A stretch of 21,365 nt of DNA from a virus (IMGVR_UViG_3300042356_001159:1-21365); one strand, 5' to 3'; counted from the first letter of the stretch, positions 13,531-21,326 are shown. Translations and numbers: made by a program. The notes: generated by a model from the letters alone, not told the origin.

Positions 13531-13925
13531 TGCAATGGATTTACCGCGGGTTACCGTTTGAGGAACCGAGCGATGAATTCTATGGATTTGTCTACAAAAT
13601 AACTAACCAAACTAATCAAAGATCATACATTGGTAAGAAACTTTTCTGGTTTAAGAAAACAAAAATCTTAAAAGGAAAGAAAAAAAGATACCTTGCCCCG
13701 TCAGATTGGAAAACATACTACGGTAGTTCTGTATCTGTTCAAAAGGATTTAGAGCTATTGGGTGCCGAATCGTTTACAAGAGAAATTCTTATACTTTGTA
13801 AAAATAAAGGGGAATGCTCCTACTACGAAGCAAAGATGCAATTTGATCATAGCGTTTTATTAAATCCAGAAATGTATTACAATGACTGGATAATTTGTAG
13901 GGTTCATCGAAAACATATACTATGA
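13530..13925 (+). CDS. SegE-like GIY-YIG nuclease domain protein (131 aa)
   Basis: The GIY-YIG core is visible as GFVYKITN (19-26) and YIGKK (33-37), followed by a basic stretch, YYGSS at 63-67, and a candidate catalytic Glu100 in SYYEA. The Arg expected in the family may be Arg84 (FTREILI). YYNDW near the end is also typical. From memory it belongs to the SegE-like phage GIY-YIG family found widely in T4-like phages, often as single-domain proteins without a DNA-binding module. It may be a homing-type nuclease or a resident DNA-processing enzyme. It overlaps its neighbours by 1 and 4 bases, which argues for a settled operon member. Confidence 0.8.
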   Translation: MQWIYRGLPFEEPSDEFYGFVYKITNQTNQRSYIGKKLFWFKKTKILKGKKKRYLAPSDWKTYYGSSVSVQKDLELLGAESFTREILILCKNKGECSYYEAKMQFDHSVLLNPEMYYNDWIICRVHRKHIL

Positions 13926-15433
13926 CAGAACACGTCGACTTCCTCATTGTTGAGGCTGCATGGTCGTATATGAATCAAGAGGTAATGAATCCCACGTTAA
14001 ATGAAAAGACAAGTGGGATATCATTCAATGGTGATAGGACATCGTTTGCATCAAGATTTATTGGCCCATCCAAGATAGCACAAAGAATTCGTGAGGCTGG
14101 CTACACGTGTCAGGTAATATCGTTCGTTCACTTACTTGATCGCACGCAAATTGATAATGTATTACGTAAGTTTATTGGACCAAAGACAACAATAGGAATT
14201 AGCTCTACGTTTACTAATGGTCGTGGCTGTAAGATTATTGCAATGTTCATGAAGGATCTTGTAAGACCGTATACCACAAATAAAAACAAAACTATCATAG
14301 GTGGCCCGTCCGCTCATATCTGGTCCAAATTGATAGAGAAGCAGGGTTATAAGTTTGATTTTGTTGTTACGAGTTTTGCAGAGAACAAGATAATAGATAT
14401 TGCTAATGCAATTCACAACTACGGAATTGCCAAGAAGACCACCGCACAATGGGATATTGGATCTTGTCAGCATAGATGGCACCCATCATCAATGATACTA
14501 CCCGGTGAATCACTACCACTCGAAGCAGCGAGAGGATGTATATTCGAATGCAAGTTCTGTCGTTTCACAATGCTTGGAAAGAAAAAGGGTACATACGTTC
14601 GTGATATACAGCTACTTCGTGATGAGTTAATGTATAACTATGAAAATTTTGGTACGACCAACTATATGCTTACCGATGATACCTTTAATGACACACCAGA
14701 GAAGGTAGAGATGTGGGCAGAGATGGTCAATCAGTTACCATTCAAAATACAGTATGTCACCTATCTACGTGTTGATTTGATACATCGCTATCCACATACT
14801 GCTGCATTATTACAAGACTCTGGTCTGATTGCAACACACTTTGGTATAGAGTCGTTGACACCGAAAGCATCTAACCTTATTGGTAAGGCATGGTCGGGTA
14901 AGCATGCACGTGATTATGTTCCGGAGTTAACAAAACATATTTGGAAAGATAAGATAAACGTCTTTATCTCCTTGATAGCCGGTTTACCACACGAAACAGA
15001 AGAGGACTGGCACGATGCGGGTAAGTGGGCCGTTGAGAACAATCTTAGTGCATATTATGCGACACTCGGTATTGAGAAGTATAGAACAAAGTTTGAAGGA
15101 TTGTGGGATAACGGAGAGCGTGAGGGGATAAGTTACTTTGATATACATGCAGAAGAATATGGATACACATTTGAGAATGTGAATGGTAACTCAATGTGGA
15201 CACTGAACGGTGTAACGGAGAAGCAAGTTGCACAGATTGTTGCCCCACTCAATAAATACTTTGATCACCATTGTCGTGTTAGTGCCTGGACAGTTACAGA
15301 GTTACTCACACTCGGCCTACCACTCGACTATATCCTTAACAACACACGAAACGTTCTATACAATGACGAGAATAACTTTGATAAAAGACATGACTTTGTA
15401 CAAAAATATTACAGGAAGTTGATCGGTGTCTAA
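13922..15433 (+). CDS. B12-binding-like radical SAM protein A (503 aa)
   Basis: Residues about 1-170 look like a Rossmann-type B12-binding-like domain: a strand DFLIVEA, a helix SKIAQRIREAGYTCQVISF, IGISSTF and TIIGGPSA. I see no DxHxxG histidine loop, so any cobalamin would bind without the lower axial His. The radical SAM domain has RGCIFECKFC (Cys206, Cys210, Cys213) for a [4Fe-4S] cluster, then LTDDTFND and HFGIESL. A linker WDIGSCQHRWH precedes the cluster motif and is shared with the next gene. The ATG overlaps the GIY-YIG stop. Substrate is unknown; methylation or carbon-skeleton chemistry on a glycan, lipid, nucleotide or peptide are options. Confidence 0.85.
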   Translation: MTEHVDFLIVEAAWSYMNQEVMNPTLNEKTSGISFNGDRTSFASRFIGPSKIAQRIREAGYTCQVISFVHLLDRTQIDNVLRKFIGPKTTIGISSTFTNGRGCKIIAMFMKDLVRPYTTNKNKTIIGGPSAHIWSKLIEKQGYKFDFVVTSFAENKIIDIANAIHNYGIAKKTTAQWDIGSCQHRWHPSSMILPGESLPLEAARGCIFECKFCRFTMLGKKKGTYVRDIQLLRDELMYNYENFGTTNYMLTDDTFNDTPEKVEMWAEMVNQLPFKIQYVTYLRVDLIHRYPHTAALLQDSGLIATHFGIESLTPKASNLIGKAWSGKHARDYVPELTKHIWKDKINVFISLIAGLPHETEEDWHDAGKWAVENNLSAYYATLGIEKYRTKFEGLWDNGEREGISYFDIHAEEYGYTFENVNGNSMWTLNGVTEKQVAQIVAPLNKYFDHHCRVSAWTVTELLTLGLPLDYILNNTRNVLYNDENNFDKRHDFVQKYYRKLIGV

Positions 15434-16928
15434 CGTCGTAGATGTATTAATTCTAACAGCTGATGCAGGATCAGATATTGAAGGTATTGTTCATACAAGG
15501 ACAGAACATTCCCAACTAGGAATGCGCACACATGGTGCACATAAAGCTGCTTGGGCAGCAAGACAACATGGCTACACCGTTCAAGTTGTGTCAAAAATTC
15601 ATATGGCTTCTGAAGAGGATATTATAAATGCGTGTAAACAATATATTGGTCCCTTCACCTTAATAGCTATCGGAACAACGCTTATTGCACCACCTTCCTT
15701 TGCATTACCCAAAGGCCATAAAGAAGGCGTTTATAGAATAGGACACACAACAGGAAAGATACACAGAATAATTCAGGGTTTACAGAACCCCTACAACAAC
15801 AAAGTTCTTGTTGGAGGATCACAAGCTAAAGCATTCAAAACGCTTTTTCAAGCTGATTATGTGATACAGGGTGAAGCGGAGAATGAGTTTCCTCAGTTAC
15901 TTGATCGAATATTTCGTAATGGCATACAACGAAAAAGATATGATTGGGATATAAAAGATTGTCGTTTTCGCTGGCACGAGACAGATTACATTCAACCCAA
16001 TGAGCCGCTACCTCTTGAAGCTTCGCGTGGATGTATATTTAAATGTAAATTTTGTGCTTTTCAAGACTTAGGTAAAAGACCAGGTACCTTTGAGCGTCCG
16101 ATACAAAACATCAAAGAAGAGCTTGAATATAATTATGAAAGATGGGGATCAACTTGCTATTGGTTAACTGATGATACGATAAACGATGATAACGATCGCA
16201 TGAACGAGTTCTGTGATATGTTAGAGACACTAAACTTTAAGATTCGATTCAGTGGTTTTTTTAGAATGGATCTTTTTCATCGTTTTCAAAAAACAACCCG
16301 ACGGCTTTATGAGAACGGAATGACAGGTGTTCAAATTGGTGTAGAAACATTTCATCCCCAAGCTGCAAAGACAATAGGTAAAGCGTTTAACGGAAAACAT
16401 GGTAAGGAGTTCCTTCGCCATTTGTATTATGATATATGTGATCAAGATCTTGTCGTTGGTACGTGTAATATAATTGGTCTTCCCTATGAGCGATTTGAGC
16501 ATATAACAGAAACTGTTGAGTGGTACAAGGAGGTCGGGTTTATACAACCATCGTTTAGTCCTCTTTTTGTTAGAGATCCAAAAAGACCGGATCCTAGTTT
16601 AGAGATGGTAAGCGAATTCTCTTCAAATGCAAAAAAGTATGGCTATAGGTTTCCTAGAGAACACCAACCAGCGTGGTGGGTAAATGATCTTTGTAGAATG
16701 GATTCTGATTTTGCTCATGGTAGGGTCTGGTCGATCAAAAGTAAATTACAAGAAACAATGGAGCAAACGATGGATCCGTGGATATCACTGCATTACTTGA
16801 ATATTCTAAAAATTACACCTAAAGAAGCTATGCAAATAGGTTGGAAGAAAATACGAGAGACTGTGGATCCCAGAGTCGTACCACAAGGATACTTTAAGCA
16901 ACTAGGTGTTGACGTTTCGTTTAAATAG
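15426..16928 (+). CDS. B12-binding-like radical SAM protein B, paralogue of A (500 aa)
   Basis: It starts at GTG 15426, overlapping the end of protein A by 8 bases. The N-terminal domain is B12-binding-like (VDVLILTADAG, HGYTVQVVSKI, KVLVGGSQA). The radical SAM motif is RGCIFKCKFC (Cys203, Cys207, Cys210), followed by LTDDTIND and VQIGVETF. The WDIKDCRFRWH linker and the LPLEASRGCIF approach match protein A almost position for position, so the pair arose by duplication or both came from one family. The C-terminal 120 residues differ from A, suggesting different substrates or a hetero-complex. Both need a [4Fe-4S] cluster, which may relate to the phage Fe-S genes upstream. Confidence 0.85.
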   Translation: MSNVVDVLILTADAGSDIEGIVHTRTEHSQLGMRTHGAHKAAWAARQHGYTVQVVSKIHMASEEDIINACKQYIGPFTLIAIGTTLIAPPSFALPKGHKEGVYRIGHTTGKIHRIIQGLQNPYNNKVLVGGSQAKAFKTLFQADYVIQGEAENEFPQLLDRIFRNGIQRKRYDWDIKDCRFRWHETDYIQPNEPLPLEASRGCIFKCKFCAFQDLGKRPGTFERPIQNIKEELEYNYERWGSTCYWLTDDTINDDNDRMNEFCDMLETLNFKIRFSGFFRMDLFHRFQKTTRRLYENGMTGVQIGVETFHPQAAKTIGKAFNGKHGKEFLRHLYYDICDQDLVVGTCNIIGLPYERFEHITETVEWYKEVGFIQPSFSPLFVRDPKRPDPSLEMVSEFSSNAKKYGYRFPREHQPAWWVNDLCRMDSDFAHGRVWSIKSKLQETMEQTMDPWISLHYLNILKITPKEAMQIGWKKIRETVDPRVVPQGYFKQLGVDVSFK

Positions 16929-16937
16929 TAATACAAT
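16909..16937 (+). promoter_or_regulatory. Sigma70-like promoter before the small gene at 16958
   Basis: TTGACG (16909-16914), a 17-base spacer and TACAAT (16932-16937) match ten of twelve consensus positions with ideal spacing. It straddles the end of radical SAM gene B. Transcription would start near 16944, just ahead of the AAAGGA ribosome binding site, giving a very short leader. Confidence 0.65.
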
Positions 16938-16957
16938 CGTTGATGAAAGGATTTACT

Positions 16958-17149
16958 ATGCAACGTCAAAGAATGCAACCAACACCTATTACACTGTACA
17001 ATCGTTTGAACAACGAGAAGATTACTGGTGAGCTTATCAACAACGATGAAATTGAAGGAAAGCAGTTTTATGTTGTTAAAGTAAATAGTCGCGTTCTTCG
17101 TTTTGCGAAGGATGCGTACTCACCTAAGAGAATGTTTTTAACCCGTTGA
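16958..17149 (+). CDS. Small basic protein of unknown function (63 aa)
   Basis: I use ATG 16958 because AAAGGA (16946-16951) lies 6 bases upstream; an earlier in-frame TTG would include the ribosome binding site. The protein is basic and reads as a small beta barrel: PITLYNRLNNEKITGELINN, then GKQFYVVKVNSRVLRFAKD. I do not recognise it, though this form is common in small T4-like phage proteins. It has its own sigma70-like promoter and is followed at once by another promoter, so it is probably an early gene transcribed at high level. Confidence 0.65.
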   Translation: MQRQRMQPTPITLYNRLNNEKITGELINNDEIEGKQFYVVKVNSRVLRFAKDAYSPKRMFLTR

Positions 17150-17174
17150 CATTACATTGTTAATAGGTTATGAT
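17146..17174 (+). promoter_or_regulatory. Strong sigma70-like promoter for the HTH-like gene
   Basis: TTGACA (17146-17151), a 17-base spacer and TATGAT (17169-17174) match eleven of twelve consensus positions. The start of transcription would be near 17181, leaving a leader of about 45 bases before the ATG at 17227 with its AAAGGA site. With the terminator at 17503 it defines a short single-gene transcript. Confidence 0.8.
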
Positions 17175-17226
17175 CGGCCTATTCGTTCAACGAATATTTT
17201 GTTATTATTTTATAAAGGAAACTGAG

Positions 17227-17481
17227 ATGACTCAAAAATCTAAACTACGTCAAGCGTTTTTCAATGGTGCTGAGCTGACCAGCAAACAAATCCGTGCGCA
17301 ATTCAAAATTGCTTCACCTACCAAAGTTGTTAGCATGTTGCGTTTGGAAGACGGCTTGCCAATTTACGCTAACAAGCGTGTTGACACCAAAGGTCGTGAG
17401 ACAATTAAGTTCCGTTTAGGAACACCTAGCCGCAAAGTTATTGCTGCTGGTTACCGTGCCATGGCATTGGGTATTGTCTGA
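17227..17481 (+). CDS. Small helix-turn-helix-like protein (84 aa)
   Basis: The start is ATG 17227 with AAAGGA at 17215-17220; the frame upstream of it covers the promoter and is not coding. Residues about 15-42 (AELTSKQIRAQFKIASPTKV... MLRLEDG) read as a winged-helix or HTH segment with a short wing (PIYANKRVDTKGRETIKFRLG). From memory, proteins with this HTH and the ending RLGTPSRKVIAAGYRA are conserved in T4-like marine phages. It is a candidate DNA-binding regulator. It is the only gene in the window enclosed by its own strong promoter and an intrinsic terminator. Confidence 0.75.
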   Translation: MTQKSKLRQAFFNGAELTSKQIRAQFKIASPTKVVSMLRLEDGLPIYANKRVDTKGRETIKFRLGTPSRKVIAAGYRAMALGIV

Positions 17482-17502
17482 TCATTAATAATGTGAGACA
17501 AT

Positions 17503-17525
17503 AAAGGGGCTTCGTGCCCCTTTTT
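17503..17525 (+). terminator. Rho-independent terminator
   Basis: AAAGGGGC (17503-17510), a TTCGT loop and GCCCCTTT (17516-17523) form a perfect 8-bp stem leading into a run of five T (17521-17525). It lies 21 bases after the stop of the HTH-like gene and before the ribosome binding site of the next gene. It is the clearest terminator in the window. Confidence 0.9.
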
Positions 17526-17543
17526 CAATTGGAGAATCAAAAT

Positions 17544-17873
17544 ATGAATCATACAGAGTATAAACAAAAAGCTACATACTATAATACATGGACAGAAACC
17601 GAACAACATGCTTTTCGGATATGGTTGTCAAATATGTTACGGATGGGTCCTACTACTGTAACGTTTTTAAAAGTCGATGGTGATGAAGAGCGAGTAATCA
17701 GATGTACTCTTCAAGAAGGAGTTGCAATTCCTCATCAAAAGACTACAGACCGTGTGAAGAAACTTAGTGATGAAGTTTGTCCTGTGTGGGATCTGGAAAA
17801 GAATCAATGGCGTTCGTTCCGCTATGATTCTATTACAAAAATTGAATTTGATTTTGGAGTAAATGATGATTAA
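17544..17873 (+). CDS. DUF2693-like SH3-fold phage protein (109 aa)
   Basis: I use ATG 17544, with GGAG at 17531-17534; an earlier in-frame GTG lies in the terminator. The segment LRMGPTTVTFLKVDGDEERVIRCTLQEG followed by VWDLEKNQWRSFRYDSI fits, from memory, the DUF2693 family of SH3-barrel proteins seen in T4-like phages, some described as WYL-like. An N-terminal helix with Tyr/Trp/Phe precedes the barrel. It is a candidate nucleic-acid- or protein-binding accessory factor; function is unknown. It follows a terminator with no good sigma70 promoter seen between, so it may be expressed by read-through. The end overlaps the next gene by 11 bases. Confidence 0.75.
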   Translation: MNHTEYKQKATYYNTWTETEQHAFRIWLSNMLRMGPTTVTFLKVDGDEERVIRCTLQEGVAIPHQKTTDRVKKLSDEVCPVWDLEKNQWRSFRYDSITKIEFDFGVNDD

Positions 17874-18399
17874 AGAACAAGGTAACATGACCGGTCATGG
17901 ATACAGTATTCTAGGTAAGCTTAAGATGGGGTTCACCTGTTCTGCGTTTGACTTACTACATGCTGGTCATATCCTAATGCTAGAAGAAGCTAGGTCTCAG
18001 TGTGATTACTTGATTGTTGGCTTACAAAATGATCCGTCGGTAGATCGTATCGAGAAGAACAAACCAATTCAATCACTTGTCGAGCGTTACTTGCAACTGA
18101 AAGCTCTAAAGAATGTTAATGAGATCATTGTTTACAACACAGAAAAAGATCTCGAAGACTTATTGTTGATTCTTCCAATCAAAATACGTTTTGTTGGTGA
18201 AGAGTATAAAGACAAAGACTTGACTGGTCGTGAGACTTGCAACGAACGAGGTATCGAGATCTATTATAACAAACGTGAGCATACGTTTAGTACAACAGAG
18301 CTTCGTGCCAGGATTGCTCGTATGGAATCACAAAAGACTTCATACACTCTTAATGTAGAGCCAAGTCGTGTCGGTACCATCAAGTGGACTGAGCCATGA
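17863..18399 (+). CDS. HxGH-motif nucleotidyltransferase (TagD/HldE-C-like, 178 aa)
   Basis: This is a cytidylyltransferase-like Rossmann protein. Key motifs are FTCSAFDLLHAGHILML with HAGH at about 33-36, then DYLIVGLQND, and the C-terminal FSTTELRARI that matches the (R/T)xSTT loop. Such enzymes add CMP or AMP to a phosphosugar or alcohol phosphate: TagD uses glycerol-3-phosphate, and the HldE C-terminal domain uses heptose-1-phosphate. The heptose-type kinase downstream favours a heptose substrate, but the nucleotide cannot be told. Adjacent ATGs at 17863 and 17866 compete; the second has better spacing from GGAG, and ATG 17887 is also possible. The 30 residues at the end are outside the usual fold. 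Confidence 0.8.
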   Translation: MMIKEQGNMTGHGYSILGKLKMGFTCSAFDLLHAGHILMLEEARSQCDYLIVGLQNDPSVDRIEKNKPIQSLVERYLQLKALKNVNEIIVYNTEKDLEDLLLILPIKIRFVGEEYKDKDLTGRETCNERGIEIYYNKREHTFSTTELRARIARMESQKTSYTLNVEPSRVGTIKWTEP

Positions 18400-19343
18400 A
18401 TGTAGCGGTAACAGGTTCTCATGGATATATTGGCTCTATCCTACGTAAGATGTTAACGGAGCAGGGATATAAAACGTTTTGTTGTGATAATAAACTCTCT
18501 AACGATCTAAAATATACCAACTCGTTTACCAACTCATCATTTGATGATCCTTTATTTGTTAACACTGTTATAGACAATGACTGTCAGGTAATATTCCACC
18601 TTGCTGCCAGTAGCTTGCTTGGTCCAAGTGCCAAGGATCCATTACTGTATTACTATAACAATACAGCGCGAACAACACGATTCCTTCAACGACTTGATAG
18701 CCTAGGATGGACTGGTCATGTTATTTTCTCAAGCACCGCAGCTGTGTATGGTGCACAGGATAAACCGGTTGAAGAAATATCTCTTAAGCAACCATGTAAC
18801 CACTATGGTCAGAGCAAATTAAACTGCGAACAGGTGTTGGATAACATGCACCTATACGGAACAAGAGTTACCATGTTCCGTTACTTCAATGTAGTAGGAG
18901 CATATGGTGATGTTGGCCAAAATTATGGCGAGCCTCATCTTCTGACTCGTGTATGTAATGCTGCAATAGGAAGACTTCCATTGACTGTTTATGGTAATGA
19001 CTACGATACGCGTGATGGAACGTGTATCAGAGATTACGTCCATGTTAGAGATATTTGTCAAGCACAGATCCATGCAATGAATATTGATACAATAAATCAA
19101 AATGGAGCAGACGTATTTAACTTAGGAACGCATGAAGGAACAAGTGTTCTTGAAATGGTACATCAGTTCCAAGAAGTAACTGGTGTCAAGTTTGACTACA
19201 CGGTAGGACATAAAAGAGAAGGCGATCCAGCTTTCCTTGTTGCCAACCCACAGAAATTCATTGACACTGGATTCAAATACCAGTATAGTGATAAGGAAGA
19301 AATTATTACGTCAGCATGGAATTATTTTAACAGGAGTGATTGA
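18396..19343 (+). CDS. GalE-like NAD-dependent sugar epimerase (315 aa)
   Basis: This is an extended SDR enzyme acting on nucleotide sugars. The NAD-binding motif GSHGYIG is at 7-13; the catalytic set is Ser/Thr in FSSTAAVYG (111-119) and Tyr137 with Lys141 (YGQSK). FRYFNVVGA at about 161-169 and RDYVHVRDI at about 212-220 match UDP-glucose 4-epimerases. VFNLGTHEGTSVLEMV also fits GalE. UDP-sugar 4-epimerisation is the best guess, though related enzymes include 4,6-dehydratases and heptose epimerases. The ATG overlaps the upstream stop (ATGA), and the stop overlaps the next ATG. It is in the sugar cassette. Confidence 0.88.
   Translation: MNVAVTGSHGYIGSILRKMLTEQGYKTFCCDNKLSNDLKYTNSFTNSSFDDPLFVNTVIDNDCQVIFHLAASSLLGPSAKDPLLYYYNNTARTTRFLQRLDSLGWTGHVIFSSTAAVYGAQDKPVEEISLKQPCNHYGQSKLNCEQVLDNMHLYGTRVTMFRYFNVVGAYGDVGQNYGEPHLLTRVCNAAIGRLPLTVYGNDYDTRDGTCIRDYVHVRDICQAQIHAMNIDTINQNGADVFNLGTHEGTSVLEMVHQFQEVTGVKFDYTVGHKREGDPAFLVANPQKFIDTGFKYQYSDKEEIITSAWNYFNRSD
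19261..19289 (+). promoter_or_regulatory. Candidate internal sigma70-like promoter
   Basis: TTGACA (19261-19266), a 17-base spacer and TATAGT (19284-19289) match eleven of twelve consensus positions, inside the last 85 bases of the epimerase gene and about 54 bases before the glycosyltransferase start. The quality of the match makes chance unlikely, but its position in coding sequence leaves doubt. It would give the glycosyltransferase and kinase genes their own transcript. Confidence 0.5.
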
Positions 19344-20335
19344 TGGGATTTGAAGTTAATGAAATATCAAAGAATTCAAAAGGTGGTACAGAGTTGATGA
19401 GGATGGGGTTGGAAGAAAGACTTCCGGCCGAGTTACTTGAGGACTTCCAGATTATTTGTTCAAGAGTTCGTACTATTGAAGATGATAAGATTCGTGTTTA
19501 CTGGTTACATGACCTACCAGAAGATCCTGAGACGAATCACTTGAAAGACTCTGATAGTCGTGACCGATTCCACAAAATGGTATTCTGTGGTAACTGGCAA
19601 TATACACGGTATCGTGATTATCTTGGTGTTCCTCATGACGACTCAGCAATTGTACTAGAGACAGCAATTGATCCAATTACATTTGAGTCCAAGCCAAAGG
19701 ATGAGGTGCGTCTGGTATACACATCAACACCACAGCGTGGATTAGAATTACTTGTACCGATATTCATTGAGCTGTGTAAGAAGCATGACAATATTGTTCT
19801 CGATGTATTTTCTAGTTTTAATATCTACGGCTGGGCCGAGTCTGATAAACCATATGAGAAGCTTTTTGAGATATGTCGCGATCATCCAAAGATTAACTAT
19901 CACGGAGCACAGCCAAATGAAGTTGTGCGTGAAGCTCTAAAGAAAGCCCACATTTTAGCATACCCATCTATTTGGATGGAATGCAATAGCCGTAGTGTTA
20001 TTGAAGGCATGAGTGCTGGTATGCTGTGTGTGCACCCCAACTTAGCTGGCTTACCTGATACGTCTGGTGGAATGAACTTCATGTATCAGTGGGATCCAGA
20101 TAAACAAAAACATGCACGGAAGTTCTACACAGCTCTGAGTAACGCTATTGATATCGTTCATACAGAAGATATTGGTAATTATTTACGGCTTGTCAAGATG
20201 TATACCGATTCACGTTACAATTGGACTAAAGTTGCTTCACAGTGGCAAGATTTATTGATGGAATTGAAACACAAGTATCCTTCCGTTAATTCGCGCCGTG
20301 ATCAAGGGCCAATGTTTAACTATACAGTGAATTAA
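19343..20335 (+). CDS. GT4-like glycosyltransferase (330 aa)
   Basis: I use ATG 19343, with AGGAG at 19332-19336, rather than the TTG one codon before. The N-terminal part has the acceptor-side KGGTELM motif (13-19), and the C-terminal half has VRLVYTSTPQRGLELL at about 122-137 and the retaining GT4/GT-B signature YPSIWMECNSRSVIEGMSAG, with the E-x7-E pair Glu213 and Glu221. It would transfer a sugar from a nucleotide donor made by the neighbouring genes to a glycan, lipid, protein or modified DNA. No signal or membrane segment is seen, so it acts in the cytoplasm. The first stop overlaps the start codon of this gene by one base. Confidence 0.85.
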   Translation: MGFEVNEISKNSKGGTELMRMGLEERLPAELLEDFQIICSRVRTIEDDKIRVYWLHDLPEDPETNHLKDSDSRDRFHKMVFCGNWQYTRYRDYLGVPHDDSAIVLETAIDPITFESKPKDEVRLVYTSTPQRGLELLVPIFIELCKKHDNIVLDVFSSFNIYGWAESDKPYEKLFEICRDHPKINYHGAQPNEVVREALKKAHILAYPSIWMECNSRSVIEGMSAGMLCVHPNLAGLPDTSGGMNFMYQWDPDKQKHARKFYTALSNAIDIVHTEDIGNYLRLVKMYTDSRYNWTKVASQWQDLLMELKHKYPSVNSRRDQGPMFNYTVN

Positions 20336-20336
20336 T

Positions 20337-21326
20337 ATGATCGTTACAAGAACACCATTGCGCATTAGTTTCTTTGGCGGTGGTAGTGATGTTGAAGCTT
20401 TTTATAGTCAACACCAAGGTGCTGTTCTGTCAACTACAATTGACAAATACATTCACCTCGCTGTCCAGGAAGTTGCTCGTCCACACTATAAAATAATGTA
20501 TAGCGAGATTGAGCAAGTAGAATCTGGAAACGATATAAAGCACGATAGAGTGAAGGAAGCATTTCGTTACTTCAATATTCCTGCAGGAATTGAGATTGCT
20601 TCGTTTGCTGATATTCCTACAAAAGGTACTGGCCTAGGTTCCAGTTCCGCGTTTACCTCTGGGTTAGTTCAAGCACTTTCTGCATATACGAGTAGACCAA
20701 TGAGTAGATACGACGTTGCTGACTTAGCATGTAAGATTGAAATTGAGATGTGTGGTGAGAAGATTGGTAAGCAGGATCAGTATGCATCAACGTTTGGTGG
20801 TTTCAACTTTATTACGTTTGATAAAGAAACAGTTGAAGTGGCACCTCTCAATATTCCATCACAAACACTAGAGATGTTTAGCGAGCACTTATTGTGTTTC
20901 TATACAGGCCAGACAAGAAGTGCATCAACGATTCTTTCTGAACAAGTAGAAAAATTAACACGCAAGGACAGCGATATTACGTTCTATACCAAAGAACTTG
21001 TTGATATGGCACACACTGCTAAGGCTGAGTTACGTTCTGGTAGACTACATAATGTAGGTGCATTGCTTGATGACGGCTGGCGTATAAAGAAGAAGCTTTC
21101 TTCTGGTATATCAAATCCATTGATTGATCAGATGTACGAGGATGCGTTGAAAGCTGGTGCGTTAGGTGGTAAACTACTAGGTGCTGGTGGTGGCGGGTAC
21201 TTACTACTATATGTACCTACACGACATCAGGTGTGTGTTCTGGAAAAGCTAAAGCATTATCAGAATTTTATTTTCAACTTCACCGATAAGGGAAGTTCAA
21301 TCGTGTATAGTGATCATGTATACTGA
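20337..21326 (+). CDS. HddA-like heptose 7-phosphate kinase (GHMP family, 329 aa)
   Basis: GHMP-fold sugar kinase. Motif 1 is RTPLRISFFGGGSD (about 5-18), the ATP-binding motif 2 is GTGLGSSSA (97-105), and motif 3 is GGKLLGAGGGG (277-287). GKQDQYAS (144-151) and the overall pattern match D-glycero-alpha-D-manno-heptose 7-phosphate kinase (HddA), which makes the 1,7-bisphosphate in nucleotide-heptose synthesis. Length is normal for HddA. It starts one base after the glycosyltransferase stop. It fits with the nucleotidyltransferase at 17863; a fucose or other sugar kinase of the same family is the alternative. GmhA/GmhB partners may lie beyond the window. Confidence 0.85.
   Translation: MIVTRTPLRISFFGGGSDVEAFYSQHQGAVLSTTIDKYIHLAVQEVARPHYKIMYSEIEQVESGNDIKHDRVKEAFRYFNIPAGIEIASFADIPTKGTGLGSSSAFTSGLVQALSAYTSRPMSRYDVADLACKIEIEMCGEKIGKQDQYASTFGGFNFITFDKETVEVAPLNIPSQTLEMFSEHLLCFYTGQTRSASTILSEQVEKLTRKDSDITFYTKELVDMAHTAKAELRSGRLHNVGALLDDGWRIKKKLSSGISNPLIDQMYEDALKAGALGGKLLGAGGGGYLLLYVPTRHQVCVLEKLKHYQNFIFNFTDKGSSIVYSDHVY

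Noticed and set aside
13530-13925. GIY-YIG gene as a recently inserted homing element
   Set aside because: It is joined to both neighbours by start/stop overlaps and does not interrupt a gene, so there is no sign of recent insertion, although nuclease function is still likely.
14853-14881. TTGACA-N17-TATTGG promoter-like string
   Set aside because: The -10 part is poor and the site is deep within a radical SAM gene with no nearby start codon to serve.
15251-15258. AATAAATA late-promoter-like match
   Set aside because: It lies inside the first radical SAM gene, about 170 bases before the next start, among early-type genes.
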